Source of the DNA: Defluviibacillus sp043739385
Lineage (GTDB): Bacteria > Pseudomonadota > Gammaproteobacteria > Burkholderiales > Burkholderiaceae_C
DNA length: 64,000 bases
Assembly: GCA_043739385.1 (NCBI GenBank)
Contig: JAYUED010000001.1
Span: 140,353-204,352, forward strand
Direction: 5' to 3'
Numbering within the stretch: position 1 is the stretch's first letter; every line of letters begins with the position of its first letter. The notes under the pieces are model-generated. The model did no database searches and was not told where the DNA came from. It was given only the letters and a program-made list of their open reading frames with translations. Below, one piece after another: positions 25,255-33,754 of the stretch. The translations under genes and the position numbers were made by a program.

Positions 25255-27048
25255 TCAGTCCAGCATTGCCATAGCGATTGACGTAGGCGCGTCTTCCATG
25301 CCCTCGGCCAGTGGCTCAAACTCGTTGATGGCATCGATCTCGGTGCCCATTGCGATATTGGTCACGCGCTCCAGCATCACCTCGATCACCACCGGCACAC
25401 GGAACTCGGCCATCAGCGCTTCGGCCTTTCTGATGGCGGGCGTCATCTCGTCTTGCTTGTGCACACGGATGGCTTTACAGCCGAGGCCCTCCACCACTTT
25501 CAAGTGGTCTACGCCGTAGCTCGCTTCGATGCCGGCATCGGGTGCGGCGTTGATGTTGTCGAACGCGAGCTGTACGCAGTAGTCCATCTCGAACCCGCGC
25601 TGGCTCTGACGGATCAGGCCGAGGTAGCTGTTGTTCACCACGATGTGGATATAGGGCAGTTTGAACTGCGCGCCCACCGCTAACTCTTCGATCATGAACT
25701 GGAAGTCGTAGTCGCCAGAGAGCGCGACGATCTTGCGCGTCGGGTCGGCTGCACGCACGCCGAGCGCGGCCGAGATGGTCCATCCCAACGGGCCAGCCTG
25801 GCCGCAGTTGATCCAATTGCGCGGGTTGTAGACGTGCAGAAACTGTGCAGCTGCGATTTGCGAAAGTCCAATGGTGCTCACGTAGCAGGTGTCGTGGCTG
25901 AAGTTGTTGTTCATGCACTGGTACACGCGCTGTGGCTTCATCGGCACGTCGGCGAAGTTGGTCTTGCGCAGCATCGTCATCTTGCGATCGCGGCATTCGC
26001 CAGCCCACTTTGTACGGTCTGGCAACTGGCCATTGGCCTTCATCTGCTCGGCGACGTCGACGAATTGTTCCAATGCAAGTTTCGCGTCTGAGACGACGCC
26101 GAAGTCTGGCGTGAACACACGGCCGATTTGCGTCGGCTCGATGTCGACGTGTACAAAAGTGCGCCCTTTCGTATAGACCTCCACGGAACCGGTGTGGCGA
26201 TTGGCCCACCGGTTACCGATACCCATCACGAAGTCGCTTGCGAGCATCGTCGCGTTGCCGTAGCGGTGGCTGGTCTGTAAGCCGCACATGCCCGCCATCA
26301 ACGGGTGGTCATCGGGGATCACGCCCCAGGCCATCAGCGTCGGGATCACCGGCACGCCAGTCGCTTCGGCGAAGCGTACCAAAAGTTGGGCTGCATCGGC
26401 GTTGATGACGCCACCGCCGGCCACTATCAACGGCCGCTCGGCCGCGTTAAGCATGGCAATGGCTTTCTCGATTTGCACACGCGTGGCTGCTGGCTTGTAG
26501 GGCTTGAGTGGCTCGTAGGTGTCAATGTCAAACTCGATCTGCGCCATCTGTACGTCGAAGGGCAGGTCGATCAGCACCGGTCCGGGACGACCTGAACGCA
26601 TGAGATGGAAGGCGTGTTGGAACACCTGCGGTACCTGGCCCGGCTCACGCACCGTGACCGACCATTTGGTAACTGGCTTGCTGATCGACTCAATGTCGAC
26701 CGCCTGAAAATCTTCCTTGTAAAGCCGTGCACGCGGTGCCTGACCGGTGATACACAGGATCGGAATCGAGTCGGCCCATGCTGAGTACAGGCCGGTAATC
26801 ATGTCGGTGCCTGCTGGTCCGGAGGTTCCGATGCACACACCGATGTTGCCGGCGATGGCCCGCGTGTAGCCCTCGGCCATGTGCGATGCGCCCTCTACGT
26901 GACGCGCCAAAATATGGGCGATGGTGCCAAGCTTGCGCAACGCGGCGTAGAGCGGATTGATGGCGGCGCCGGGCACGCCAAAGGCTTGTGTGACGCCTTC
27001 TTTTTCCATCACGAGCACGGCAGCCTGCGCTGCGGTCATCTTGGCCAT
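25255..27048 (-). CDS. gcl: glyoxylate carboligase (tartronate-semialdehyde synthase)
   Basis: ThDP/FAD enzyme joining two glyoxylates to tartronate semialdehyde plus CO2. The ATG at 27048 (MAKMTAAQAA) with a GGAGA site upstream gives 597 residues. The sequence follows the E. coli enzyme closely by memory, and Val51 in ARHVEGASHMAEGY replaces the usual ThDP-activating Glu, the family hallmark. GDYDFQF...NNSYLGL carries the ThDP motif. It heads the minus-strand operon and is divergent from a LysR gene. No hydroxypyruvate isomerase gene (hyi) lies between gcl and glxR. Confidence 0.95.
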   Translation of the reverse strand: MAKMTAAQAAVLVMEKEGVTQAFGVPGAAINPLYAALRKLGTIAHILARHVEGASHMAEGYTRAIAGNIGVCIGTSGPAGTDMITGLYSAWADSIPILCITGQAPRARLYKEDFQAVDIESISKPVTKWSVTVREPGQVPQVFQHAFHLMRSGRPGPVLIDLPFDVQMAQIEFDIDTYEPLKPYKPAATRVQIEKAIAMLNAAERPLIVAGGGVINADAAQLLVRFAEATGVPVIPTLMAWGVIPDDHPLMAGMCGLQTSHRYGNATMLASDFVMGIGNRWANRHTGSVEVYTKGRTFVHVDIEPTQIGRVFTPDFGVVSDAKLALEQFVDVAEQMKANGQLPDRTKWAGECRDRKMTMLRKTNFADVPMKPQRVYQCMNNNFSHDTCYVSTIGLSQIAAAQFLHVYNPRNWINCGQAGPLGWTISAALGVRAADPTRKIVALSGDYDFQFMIEELAVGAQFKLPYIHIVVNNSYLGLIRQSQRGFEMDYCVQLAFDNINAAPDAGIEASYGVDHLKVVEGLGCKAIRVHKQDEMTPAIRKAEALMAEFRVPVVIEVMLERVTNIAMGTEIDAINEFEPLAEGMEDAPTSIAMAMLD

Positions 27049-27130
27049 GGTGTTGTCTCCTTCAGTTCTTGATGCCTCGACTTTAGGAAGCAATGGCATT
27101 TTGCAGAAGACGGCACCAGACCATAAAACC

Positions 27131-27147
27131 TATTCCACCGTGGAATA
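27131..27147. promoter_or_regulatory. palindromic LysR-type operator between gcl and lysR
   Basis: TATTCCAC-C-GTGGAATA is a perfect 8+1+8 palindrome in the 117-base divergent gap. It contains a T-N11-A core (TTCCACCGTGGAA), the classic LysR-type binding pattern. It lies 18 bases before the lysR ATG and 83 bases upstream of the gcl ATG, suitable for autorepression and gcl activation. Confidence 0.65.
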
Positions 27148-27165
27148 AGTGGCTACCATGCGGAC

Positions 27166-28089
27166 ATGGATCGTTTACTCGCAATGGAGATGTTTGTGCG
27201 CGTGGTCGAGACCGGCAGCTTCTCCAAAGCGGCGCTTGAGTTCAACACCACGCAACCCACCGTGACCAAGCAGGTCGCGTCCACTGAGGCGCGCCTGAAG
27301 GTGCGTCTGCTGAACCGCAACACGCGCGGTGTCAGCCTCACCGAATCGGGCGCGCTGTACTACGAAAAATGCAAGGGCATCGTGCGTGATGCCGCGGAAG
27401 CTGAAAGCATCGTGCAACTGCGCCAAGGCCAAGCCCAAGGGCTGTTGCGCGTTGGTACCTCTGTGGCCTTTGGGCGACGCGTGGTGGTGCCCCTCGCACT
27501 CGACTACATGCGACGCAATCCGCAGGTGCAACTCGACCTGAGTTTCGAAGACCGCTATGTGGACCTGGTGGCGCAAGGCATCGACGTGGCGATCCGCATG
27601 GGTAGGCTGGCTGATTCATCACTCGGGGCTCGTTTTCTGGGTACCAACCCATGGGTCATTGTGGCTTCGCCGGGTTACCTCAAGAAACACGGTGTCCCGA
27701 AGTGCGCGCAAGACCTGAGCAGCCACGAGGCGCTGATCTACAGCAGCGTGGTGGGCGATGACGTGTGGCGCCTGCTCACGTCCAAAGGCGATCCGGTCAC
27801 GGTACCAATGACGGGGCGCTTTCGCTCGAATAACGTGTCTGCCGTGCTGGCCGCAGCGCGCGATGACATGGGCATCGCGCTTATGCCGCGCTATGTGGCA
27901 ACTGACTCACTGTTGTTAGGCAAGGTGCTGGAGGTCTTGCCCGACCACGCACTGGCCGAACAAGAGATCCACGCCGTGTTTCCGTCTCCCAAGCTGGTGC
28001 CGGGCAAGGTGACGGCGTTCATTGGTTTTTTGCAGAGCCACTTTGGTGGTGAATGGTGGCTTCGGTCGTCGGGCTCAGCAAACGGCTAG
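27166..28089 (+). CDS. LysR-family transcriptional regulator
   Basis: A 307-residue DNA-binding regulator with the N-terminal winged helix (MDRLLAMEMFVRVVETGSFSKAALEFNTTQPTVTKQ, in two parts: recognition helix near TQPTVTKQVA) and a C-terminal substrate-binding-like effector domain from about residue 90. It is divergent from gcl across a palindromic site, so it most likely controls the gcl-led operon and itself. The co-inducer is unknown; glyoxylate or a pathway acid would be natural. It converges with the racemase gene with 14 bases between stops. Confidence 0.9.
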   Translation: MDRLLAMEMFVRVVETGSFSKAALEFNTTQPTVTKQVASTEARLKVRLLNRNTRGVSLTESGALYYEKCKGIVRDAAEAESIVQLRQGQAQGLLRVGTSVAFGRRVVVPLALDYMRRNPQVQLDLSFEDRYVDLVAQGIDVAIRMGRLADSSLGARFLGTNPWVIVASPGYLKKHGVPKCAQDLSSHEALIYSSVVGDDVWRLLTSKGDPVTVPMTGRFRSNNVSAVLAAARDDMGIALMPRYVATDSLLLGKVLEVLPDHALAEQEIHAVFPSPKLVPGKVTAFIGFLQSHFGGEWWLRSSGSANG

Positions 28090-28103
28090 GACCCGTATCC
28101 GTA

Positions 28104-29237
28104 TCAATCTCCTGACAGCAGTGCATCTATCTCCGTGGCGCTGAAACCTACTTTGCGCAGGATGTCTGCACTGTGTTGACCCCGTCCGGGCACATCGGCA
28201 ATAGGTGCTGTTGGCGTGCCGGAGAAGCGCGGCGCTGGAGCGGCCTGCAAGACGCCGTTGTGATGCGCGTAAATGCCGCGTGCGGCCATGTGTGGATGCA
28301 TCATCGCCTCGGGTGGCGTCAGCACTGGCGCAAAACAGGCGTCGCTGCCTTCCAGCAAATCGATCCAGTACTGACGGGGTTGTGTCGCAAACAACGCAGT
28401 CATTCGTGCCCGCAGCGGCCCCCAACAGCGCGAATCGTATGGTTTCTGGAAATCCGGGTCATCGCTCAATCCCAATCTCTTGAACAGCAATGCATTGAAC
28501 TGTGGCTCCAGTGCCTGGATGCTGACGAAATGACCATCTGCGCAGACAAAAGCGCCTGACCAGTGGGGTCCGTCAAGCATGCCCTGTCCGCGCTCAAAGG
28601 GCTGTTGTCCGGCAGCATGGGCCGACAGCAGCAAGTTCATCATGTTGGCACTGCCATCAACAATGGCCGCATCTACCACTTGGCCCGTTCCGCCGTTGCG
28701 TACGTTGAGCATACCGGCCAGAAGTCCCATTGCCAGATAGAGTGCACCGCCGCCAAGGTCGCCGATCAGCGTGGCCGGTACGGCGGGAGGACGACCGGGT
28801 TCGCCGCCAAACCACAATGCACCGGACAGCGCGATGTAGTTGAGGTCATGGCCCGCAGCGTGCGAAAGCGGGCCTTGCTGGCCCCAGCCCGTCATGCGAC
28901 CGTAGACCAACTTAGGGTTGCGCGCCAGACAGACATCGGGGCCCAAACCGAGTCGTTCCATCACGCCGGGGCGCATGCCTTCGATCAATGCATCGGCGGT
29001 GTCGATCAAGCGCAGCACAGCGGCAACCGAAGCCGGGTCTTTCAGGTCGAGGGCGAGCGAGCGCTTGCCCCGGTTCGTGATGGTGGTTTTGTCAGCATCA
29101 AGAAGGGCGTTACCTTTGCCTCCGACACGCTCGACCAGGATGACTTCGGCGCCCATGTCGGCTAACAACATGCCGCAGAACGGCGCCGGCCCGATACCTG
29201 CGATTTCAACAATACGGAATCCGTCCAGAACGCCCAT
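28104..29237 (-). CDS. alpha-methylacyl-CoA racemase-like CaiB/BaiF protein
   Basis: Family III CoA-transferase fold, 377 residues. The catalytic set of alpha-methylacyl-CoA racemase is seen: His130 in AAGHDLNYIALSG, Asp160 in LIGDLGGGAL and Glu244 in ALEPQFN. The spacing is close to that of the mycobacterial enzyme (H126, D156, E241). EIAGIGPAPFCGMLLADMGAEV and NPKLVYGRMTGWGQ are also racemase-like. It should interconvert (R)- and (S)-2-methylacyl-CoA so that stereospecific acyl-CoA dehydrogenases can act. It is the last gene of the sulfatase-led minus-strand operon. CoA-transferase activity is the less likely alternative because of the His. Confidence 0.85.
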   Translation of the reverse strand: MGVLDGFRIVEIAGIGPAPFCGMLLADMGAEVILVERVGGKGNALLDADKTTITNRGKRSLALDLKDPASVAAVLRLIDTADALIEGMRPGVMERLGLGPDVCLARNPKLVYGRMTGWGQQGPLSHAAGHDLNYIALSGALWFGGEPGRPPAVPATLIGDLGGGALYLAMGLLAGMLNVRNGGTGQVVDAAIVDGSANMMNLLLSAHAAGQQPFERGQGMLDGPHWSGAFVCADGHFVSIQALEPQFNALLFKRLGLSDDPDFQKPYDSRCWGPLRARMTALFATQPRQYWIDLLEGSDACFAPVLTPPEAMMHPHMAARGIYAHHNGVLQAAPAPRFSGTPTAPIADVPGRGQHSADILRKVGFSATEIDALLSGD

Positions 29238-29263
29238 AGCTGTACTCTCTCAATCGAATGAAT

Positions 29264-29527
29264 TTATGAATTTTTTTGCTGTGCGTTGGCAAGCGGCTTC
29301 CAGTGCAGAACACCAAACAGCATCGTCAACAACACACTGTAAGCCAGTGCGCCCGGGTAGAGGCCGATATACCGCCAGAAGATCGCCAACTCCAGCGCGT
29401 GGGCAACGAGGAATAGGGCCGCTATGGCTGGCAACGCAGTGGATGCCCAGCCAGACAGCAGCCCGACCAGCGCCGCGATGGCCAGCGCGTAGATCGCGAG
29501 AGCGATTACTTTCAGTAACGGCAACAT
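29264..29527 (-). CDS. small membrane protein, DUF1145-like
   Basis: An 87-residue protein with three hydrophobic stretches (about residues 3-23, 27-48 and 58-74) and a short basic/polar tail. The HALELAIFWRYIGLYPGALAYSVLLTMLFGVLHW segment, in pieces HALELAIF and MLFGVLHW, resembles the DUF1145 (YhhL) family. It starts 9 bases after the GMC oxidoreductase stop and 26 bases before the racemase start, so it is part of the sulfatase operon. The function is unknown; it could help anchor the dehydrogenase or ferry electrons or substrate at the membrane, but nothing in the sequence proves this. Confidence 0.6.
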   Translation of the reverse strand: MLPLLKVIALAIYALAIAALVGLLSGWASTALPAIAALFLVAHALELAIFWRYIGLYPGALAYSVLLTMLFGVLHWKPLANAQQKNS

Positions 29528-29536
29528 GGCGTTCCC

Positions 29537-31183
29537 TTAAGCCAACGCGCCAGCAAGTGCACTCTCTCGGGCTGATGCTTTGATCATGTCCGCAGCCTTT
29601 TCCGCGATCATGATGGTCGGCGCATTGGTGTTGCCGGAGACGATGTCCGGCATGATCGAGGCGTCGACCACGCGCAGGCCTTTTATGCCCTTGACGCGCA
29701 ACTGAGCGTCGACCACGTCCATCGGCCCGTTGCCCATGCGGCAGGTGCCGACAGGGTGGTAGGCGCAGTCCGCATTGTTTCGGACAAAAGCTTCGATCTC
29801 CTTGTCAGTGAGTGCTGCGGCTGAGTTTTTGGACTCGCGCCCACCCAGACTGGCCAAGGCAGGCTGCTGAGTGATTTTTCGGATCAGTTTGAAGCCGCGC
29901 ACCAAGCGATCTACATCGTCCTGCTCGGACAGGAAGTTGGTGTCGATGAGTGGAGGAGCCATCGGATCGGCGCTGGCCAGAGACACGCAGCCAACCGACT
30001 TGGGGCGCAGCAGGCCATCGTGTACCGAGTAGCCCTTGCCGATCAATATTTTCCGGCCATGGTCCATCAGCTTGGCGATGACAAAAACGATCTGTAAGTC
30101 CGGCGTGGCTTCGTCCGGCGACGACTTGATGAAGCCGGTGCCTTCGGCCAGATTACTCGTCAACTGGCCACTACGGCGCTTGCCCCACGAGAACATGCTT
30201 TTGAGGATTTCCCAGGATCCCGCCAGTGAAATGCCGACCAAACCGCGTTGCGAAGCGCTGGAATTGCCTGCCTCGTAACTGTGCACTACATCAATATGGT
30301 CTTGCAGATTCTGGCCAACGCCTGGTGCGTCGAGCACCACCGGAATGCGGTACTGGCGCAATGTGGCCGCCGGCCCGATGCCTGACAGCATGAGTACCTG
30401 CGGCGACTGGAGGGCGCCTGCGCAGAGCAGCACTTCACGGTCGGCATGCACCTGTTGGGTGGCTCCACTGGCGTCGCGGTACTCCACTCCAACAGCGCGG
30501 TTGCCCCTCATCAGGATACGCGTGGTGTGCGCTTTGGTAATCACTGTCAGATTTGGACGGTCGAGATTCGGTGTCAGATAGCCCTTGGCTGTGCTGCAAC
30601 GTTCACCGTTCTTTTGCGTGACCTGCGTCAGGCCAACCCCCAATTGGTGTTCGCCATTGAAGTCATGATTTCGGTGATGCCCAGCCTGCATGCCAGCTTT
30701 GACAAACGCCTTCACATACGGGCTGGGATCCAGTACCTCAGCCACGTTAAGCGGCCCACCGGCGCCGTGGTATTGGCTCTCACCCCAGCGCTCGTTGTTT
30801 TCCGCTTTCTTGAAATACGGCAGCACGTCCGCGTAACCCCAGCCCGCGTTGCCTGCTTCGGCCCAACGGTCGTAGTCTGTGCGATCGCCGCGGATGTACA
30901 TCATTCCGTTGATGGAGCTTGACCCACCCAGCGCCTTGCCGCGTGGTTGGTAGCCGATACGACGGTTCAGCCCTTTGTTAGGCTTGGTTTTGAAGGCCCA
31001 GTTGTACAGCGGGTAGGGGATCAACAGGGCAATGCCCGCCGGACATTGAATTAACGCGCTGGTGTCGGGGCCACCGGCCTCCAGCAGTACCACGTTGACA
31101 CTCTGGTCTTCGCTTAACCGCGCAGCCAGCACACATCCCGCAGAACCACCACCGATGACGATGTAATTAGTTATGTTGTTCAT
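29537..31183 (-). CDS. GMC-family FAD alcohol dehydrogenase/oxidase
   Basis: Choline-dehydrogenase-like flavoenzyme of 548 residues, started at the ATG 31183 that overlaps the sulfatase stop (ATGA). An upstream in-frame start would lie inside the sulfatase gene. The FAD motif YIVIGGGSAGCVLAARLSE is at the N-terminus, with PRGKALGGSSSINGMMYIRG (GMC signature 1) near 80-100. GALQSPQVLMLSGIGP (signature 2) and the catalytic His in YHPVGTCRMG are also present. It should oxidise the alcohol freed by the sulfatase to an aldehyde. GMC enzymes with this layout act on primary alkyl and polyethylene-glycol alcohols as well as choline; the substrate here is inferred from context only. Confidence 0.9.
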   Translation of the reverse strand: MNNITNYIVIGGGSAGCVLAARLSEDQSVNVVLLEAGGPDTSALIQCPAGIALLIPYPLYNWAFKTKPNKGLNRRIGYQPRGKALGGSSSINGMMYIRGDRTDYDRWAEAGNAGWGYADVLPYFKKAENNERWGESQYHGAGGPLNVAEVLDPSPYVKAFVKAGMQAGHHRNHDFNGEHQLGVGLTQVTQKNGERCSTAKGYLTPNLDRPNLTVITKAHTTRILMRGNRAVGVEYRDASGATQQVHADREVLLCAGALQSPQVLMLSGIGPAATLRQYRIPVVLDAPGVGQNLQDHIDVVHSYEAGNSSASQRGLVGISLAGSWEILKSMFSWGKRRSGQLTSNLAEGTGFIKSSPDEATPDLQIVFVIAKLMDHGRKILIGKGYSVHDGLLRPKSVGCVSLASADPMAPPLIDTNFLSEQDDVDRLVRGFKLIRKITQQPALASLGGRESKNSAAALTDKEIEAFVRNNADCAYHPVGTCRMGNGPMDVVDAQLRVKGIKGLRVVDASIMPDIVSGNTNAPTIMIAEKAADMIKASARESALAGALA

Positions 31184-33510
31184 ACGTATTTGATGTGTAC
31201 TTCGCCGAGTTGGCCGTTGAATCGGAAAGGAGCACGGTCGTAGTAGTCGAGCGACACCGGTGAACCCAGGTCGATGCCTACATTGAAGGACTCGCTGGCC
31301 GTGAAGCACAGCGGTGCGGTGAACGGCGTAGTGCCGCGCGCCACTTCAGTGCCGTCAACGCGGATCACGAAGGTGGCTGGCGTACCGGGGTTAGGCCCAC
31401 CGCGGATCGTTTCCAGTTCCAGCTTGTGCTTGCCAGCCGGCACGATGTTGGGACTAAGCAATTTGGTGCGTGCCAGTCCGAGGCTGTTGTATTCGAAGTG
31501 GACATGACCATGGTCCATGTACAGCACCAGTCCACCTGCCACGCCACCCAAAGCGTAGATTACGCCACTGGCTTCGGCTGGCATATCCACCTCAACGGTC
31601 ACAAGGCTGTTACGGTCGCGTAGATTTGGGGCACAGAATTCGGGCAGTCGCGTCACAGCGCTGTTGAAATGCCATTCGGTCTGCGAAGTGCCTATGCGTG
31701 CGCTTGGATTGAGCAAGGGGCCCAGGCCAGCGCCGATCGGGTACACGTTGTTGGCACGCGCCTCGATATCGAACAAATGTTTGAGTTCTGCCAGCTTCTC
31801 AGGGAATTCCTTCGACACATCGCTAGCTTGCGAATAGTCGCCATCGAGCTTGTACAGCGCCCACACATCTTCTTCAGGATTCCAGTTGGCATAAGCCGCT
31901 GCCGTGGCCGATAGCCAAGGCAGGCGCGGGCCGAACACGGAGGCCATCCAGCCATCGGCATAGATGCCGCGGCTGCCAAAAATCTCGAAATACTGATGCC
32001 GTTTGCGGGTCGGCGCCTCTGCGTCGCCGAAGGTGTAAGCCAAACTGGCGCCGTCGAGTGGATCCTGCTTGAAGCCGTTGACCGATTCGGGCGGCGTGAT
32101 GCCGATCACTTCATAGATGGTCGGCGCGATGTCGTTGACGTGGTGAAACTGTCCGCGCACTTTGGCGTCAACCGCGATACCGTTGGGCCACGAGATGGCC
32201 ATTGGCACCCGCGTGCCACCGAAATATCCGGCCACCAGCTTGGTTCCTTGGAACGGACTTTCCCCGGCCCAGGCCCAGCCAGCGTGGTACATGTTGGCGA
32301 CCTTCGGGCCACCCAGTGCGGCGAGGCCGCCGTACTGCGCATCGAGAATTTTCATCTGCTGAGAGAACGGAATTGGGATGCCACTGATCGACGAGATCTC
32401 GTTGATGGTGCCGCCCGCGCCTTCAGCAGACGCACCGTTGTCGGACAGCACATAGAAGATCAGCGTGTTGTCGCGCAGACCGAGTCGTTCTAGCTCGCTC
32501 ACGACCTTCCCGGCCTGCACATCGGCGTGCTCTAGGAATCCGGCGTAGACCTCCATCAAGCGCGCTTGGTATTTCTGTTCTTCGGCCGGCAAGCTCTCCC
32601 ATGCGACCAGTGTGTCGGGGCGGGGCGTCAGCTGGCTGTCGGCAGGAATCCACCCCATGGCCTTCTGACGTCTAAATGCCTCCTCGCGGTACACATCCCA
32701 ACCGCCGTCGAACTTGCACTTGTACTTGTCCGACCACTCCTGAAAGACCTGGTGCGGCCCATGCACGGCACCTGGTGCCCAGTACATCAGGAAAGGTTTT
32801 TCCGGTGCGATGGCGTGCTGCTCGCGCAACCACGCGGTCGCCTGATTCGCCAAGTCTTCGCTGAGGTGATACGTCGGATCGTTCGGTGGCTCAATCGGCG
32901 TGGTACCCCGGTACAGGCTGGGGTGGTACTGCGATGTTTCGGCGGCGATGAAGCCATAGAAGTGGTCGAAGCCGCAGCCGGTCGGCCAGCGATCGAAGGG
33001 GCCGGCAGCCGATGTGTGCAGTGCCGGCGTGTTGTGCCACTTGCCAAAGGCCGCAGTACCGTAGCCATAGTGTTTGAGCACTTCAGGAACAGTAGCCGAG
33101 GTCTTAGGGATTTCTCCCGTGTAGCCGTCGAAATCGCTTGCGAATTCGGTGATGGTGCCGGACTCGACGCGATGGTGGTTGCGCCCGGTCAGCAGCGAAG
33201 CCCGCGTGGCTGAACTGATGGCTGTCGTATGGAAAGCGTTGTAGCGCACGCCGCTGTCGGCAATGCGGCTGAGCGTGGGCGTATGAATAGCACCGCCGAC
33301 GGTGTCCGCATGAGCAAAGCCCACATCGTCCAGCATGATGATGAGAACGTTGGGCGCACCAGGACGGAGCCGAGACTCATTTTTGCGCCATTGATGGGTT
33401 GATGCGGCTAGATTAGAGGCTGCTACGCTGGCGGTGGGTGTTTTCCGGAAAGGCAGGTTTGGAAAATCGTCTTCCGGTTTAGTGGCTTCGATAATTATTT
33501 TTGGGTTCAT
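31180..33510 (-). CDS. type I sulfatase, serine-type (formylglycine-dependent)
   Basis: A 776-residue arylsulfatase-family enzyme releasing sulfate from an ester. The metal site starts with MLDDVGFAHADT (D61, D62). The modification motif at residues 99-103 is S-S-A-T-R, followed by ASLLTGRNHH, so the formylglycine precursor is Ser99 (codon at 33214-33216). The usual Pro of C/S-x-P-x-R is Ala. A Ser at this position needs an anSME-type maturase, and one is encoded at 14487. No signal peptide is visible, suggesting a cytosolic enzyme. The C-terminal ~200 residues are the beta-rich extension of long arylsulfatases. A GGAGA site precedes ATG 33510. Despite the family name, alkyl sulfates are possible substrates. 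Confidence 0.9.
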   Translation of the reverse strand: MNPKIIIEATKPEDDFPNLPFRKTPTASVAASNLAASTHQWRKNESRLRPGAPNVLIIMLDDVGFAHADTVGGAIHTPTLSRIADSGVRYNAFHTTAISSATRASLLTGRNHHRVESGTITEFASDFDGYTGEIPKTSATVPEVLKHYGYGTAAFGKWHNTPALHTSAAGPFDRWPTGCGFDHFYGFIAAETSQYHPSLYRGTTPIEPPNDPTYHLSEDLANQATAWLREQHAIAPEKPFLMYWAPGAVHGPHQVFQEWSDKYKCKFDGGWDVYREEAFRRQKAMGWIPADSQLTPRPDTLVAWESLPAEEQKYQARLMEVYAGFLEHADVQAGKVVSELERLGLRDNTLIFYVLSDNGASAEGAGGTINEISSISGIPIPFSQQMKILDAQYGGLAALGGPKVANMYHAGWAWAGESPFQGTKLVAGYFGGTRVPMAISWPNGIAVDAKVRGQFHHVNDIAPTIYEVIGITPPESVNGFKQDPLDGASLAYTFGDAEAPTRKRHQYFEIFGSRGIYADGWMASVFGPRLPWLSATAAAYANWNPEEDVWALYKLDGDYSQASDVSKEFPEKLAELKHLFDIEARANNVYPIGAGLGPLLNPSARIGTSQTEWHFNSAVTRLPEFCAPNLRDRNSLVTVEVDMPAEASGVIYALGGVAGGLVLYMDHGHVHFEYNSLGLARTKLLSPNIVPAGKHKLELETIRGGPNPGTPATFVIRVDGTEVARGTTPFTAPLCFTASESFNVGIDLGSPVSLDYYDRAPFRFNGQLGEVHIKYV

Positions 33511-33754
33511 CAGAGTCTCCAGAGAAGGAACTGTCCGTTTTTTAAGGCGCTGTCGGGCGGCACCTTCCTAACAAATCAGTATGAAGACGATTCTAGAAAT
33601 GGGGTCTGTGCGAGGCCAGTCTTTGAAGTCAATTCAATGGTCTGGCGAGGTGCTGCTGTGCTGTGACCATCACGAAATAGCTTGCCCGAGTAGAGTTGCA
33701 GAGCAAAAACAGTTCCTCAGACAGTTACTATTTGTTGGCCGCTAGCGGTGCTTC

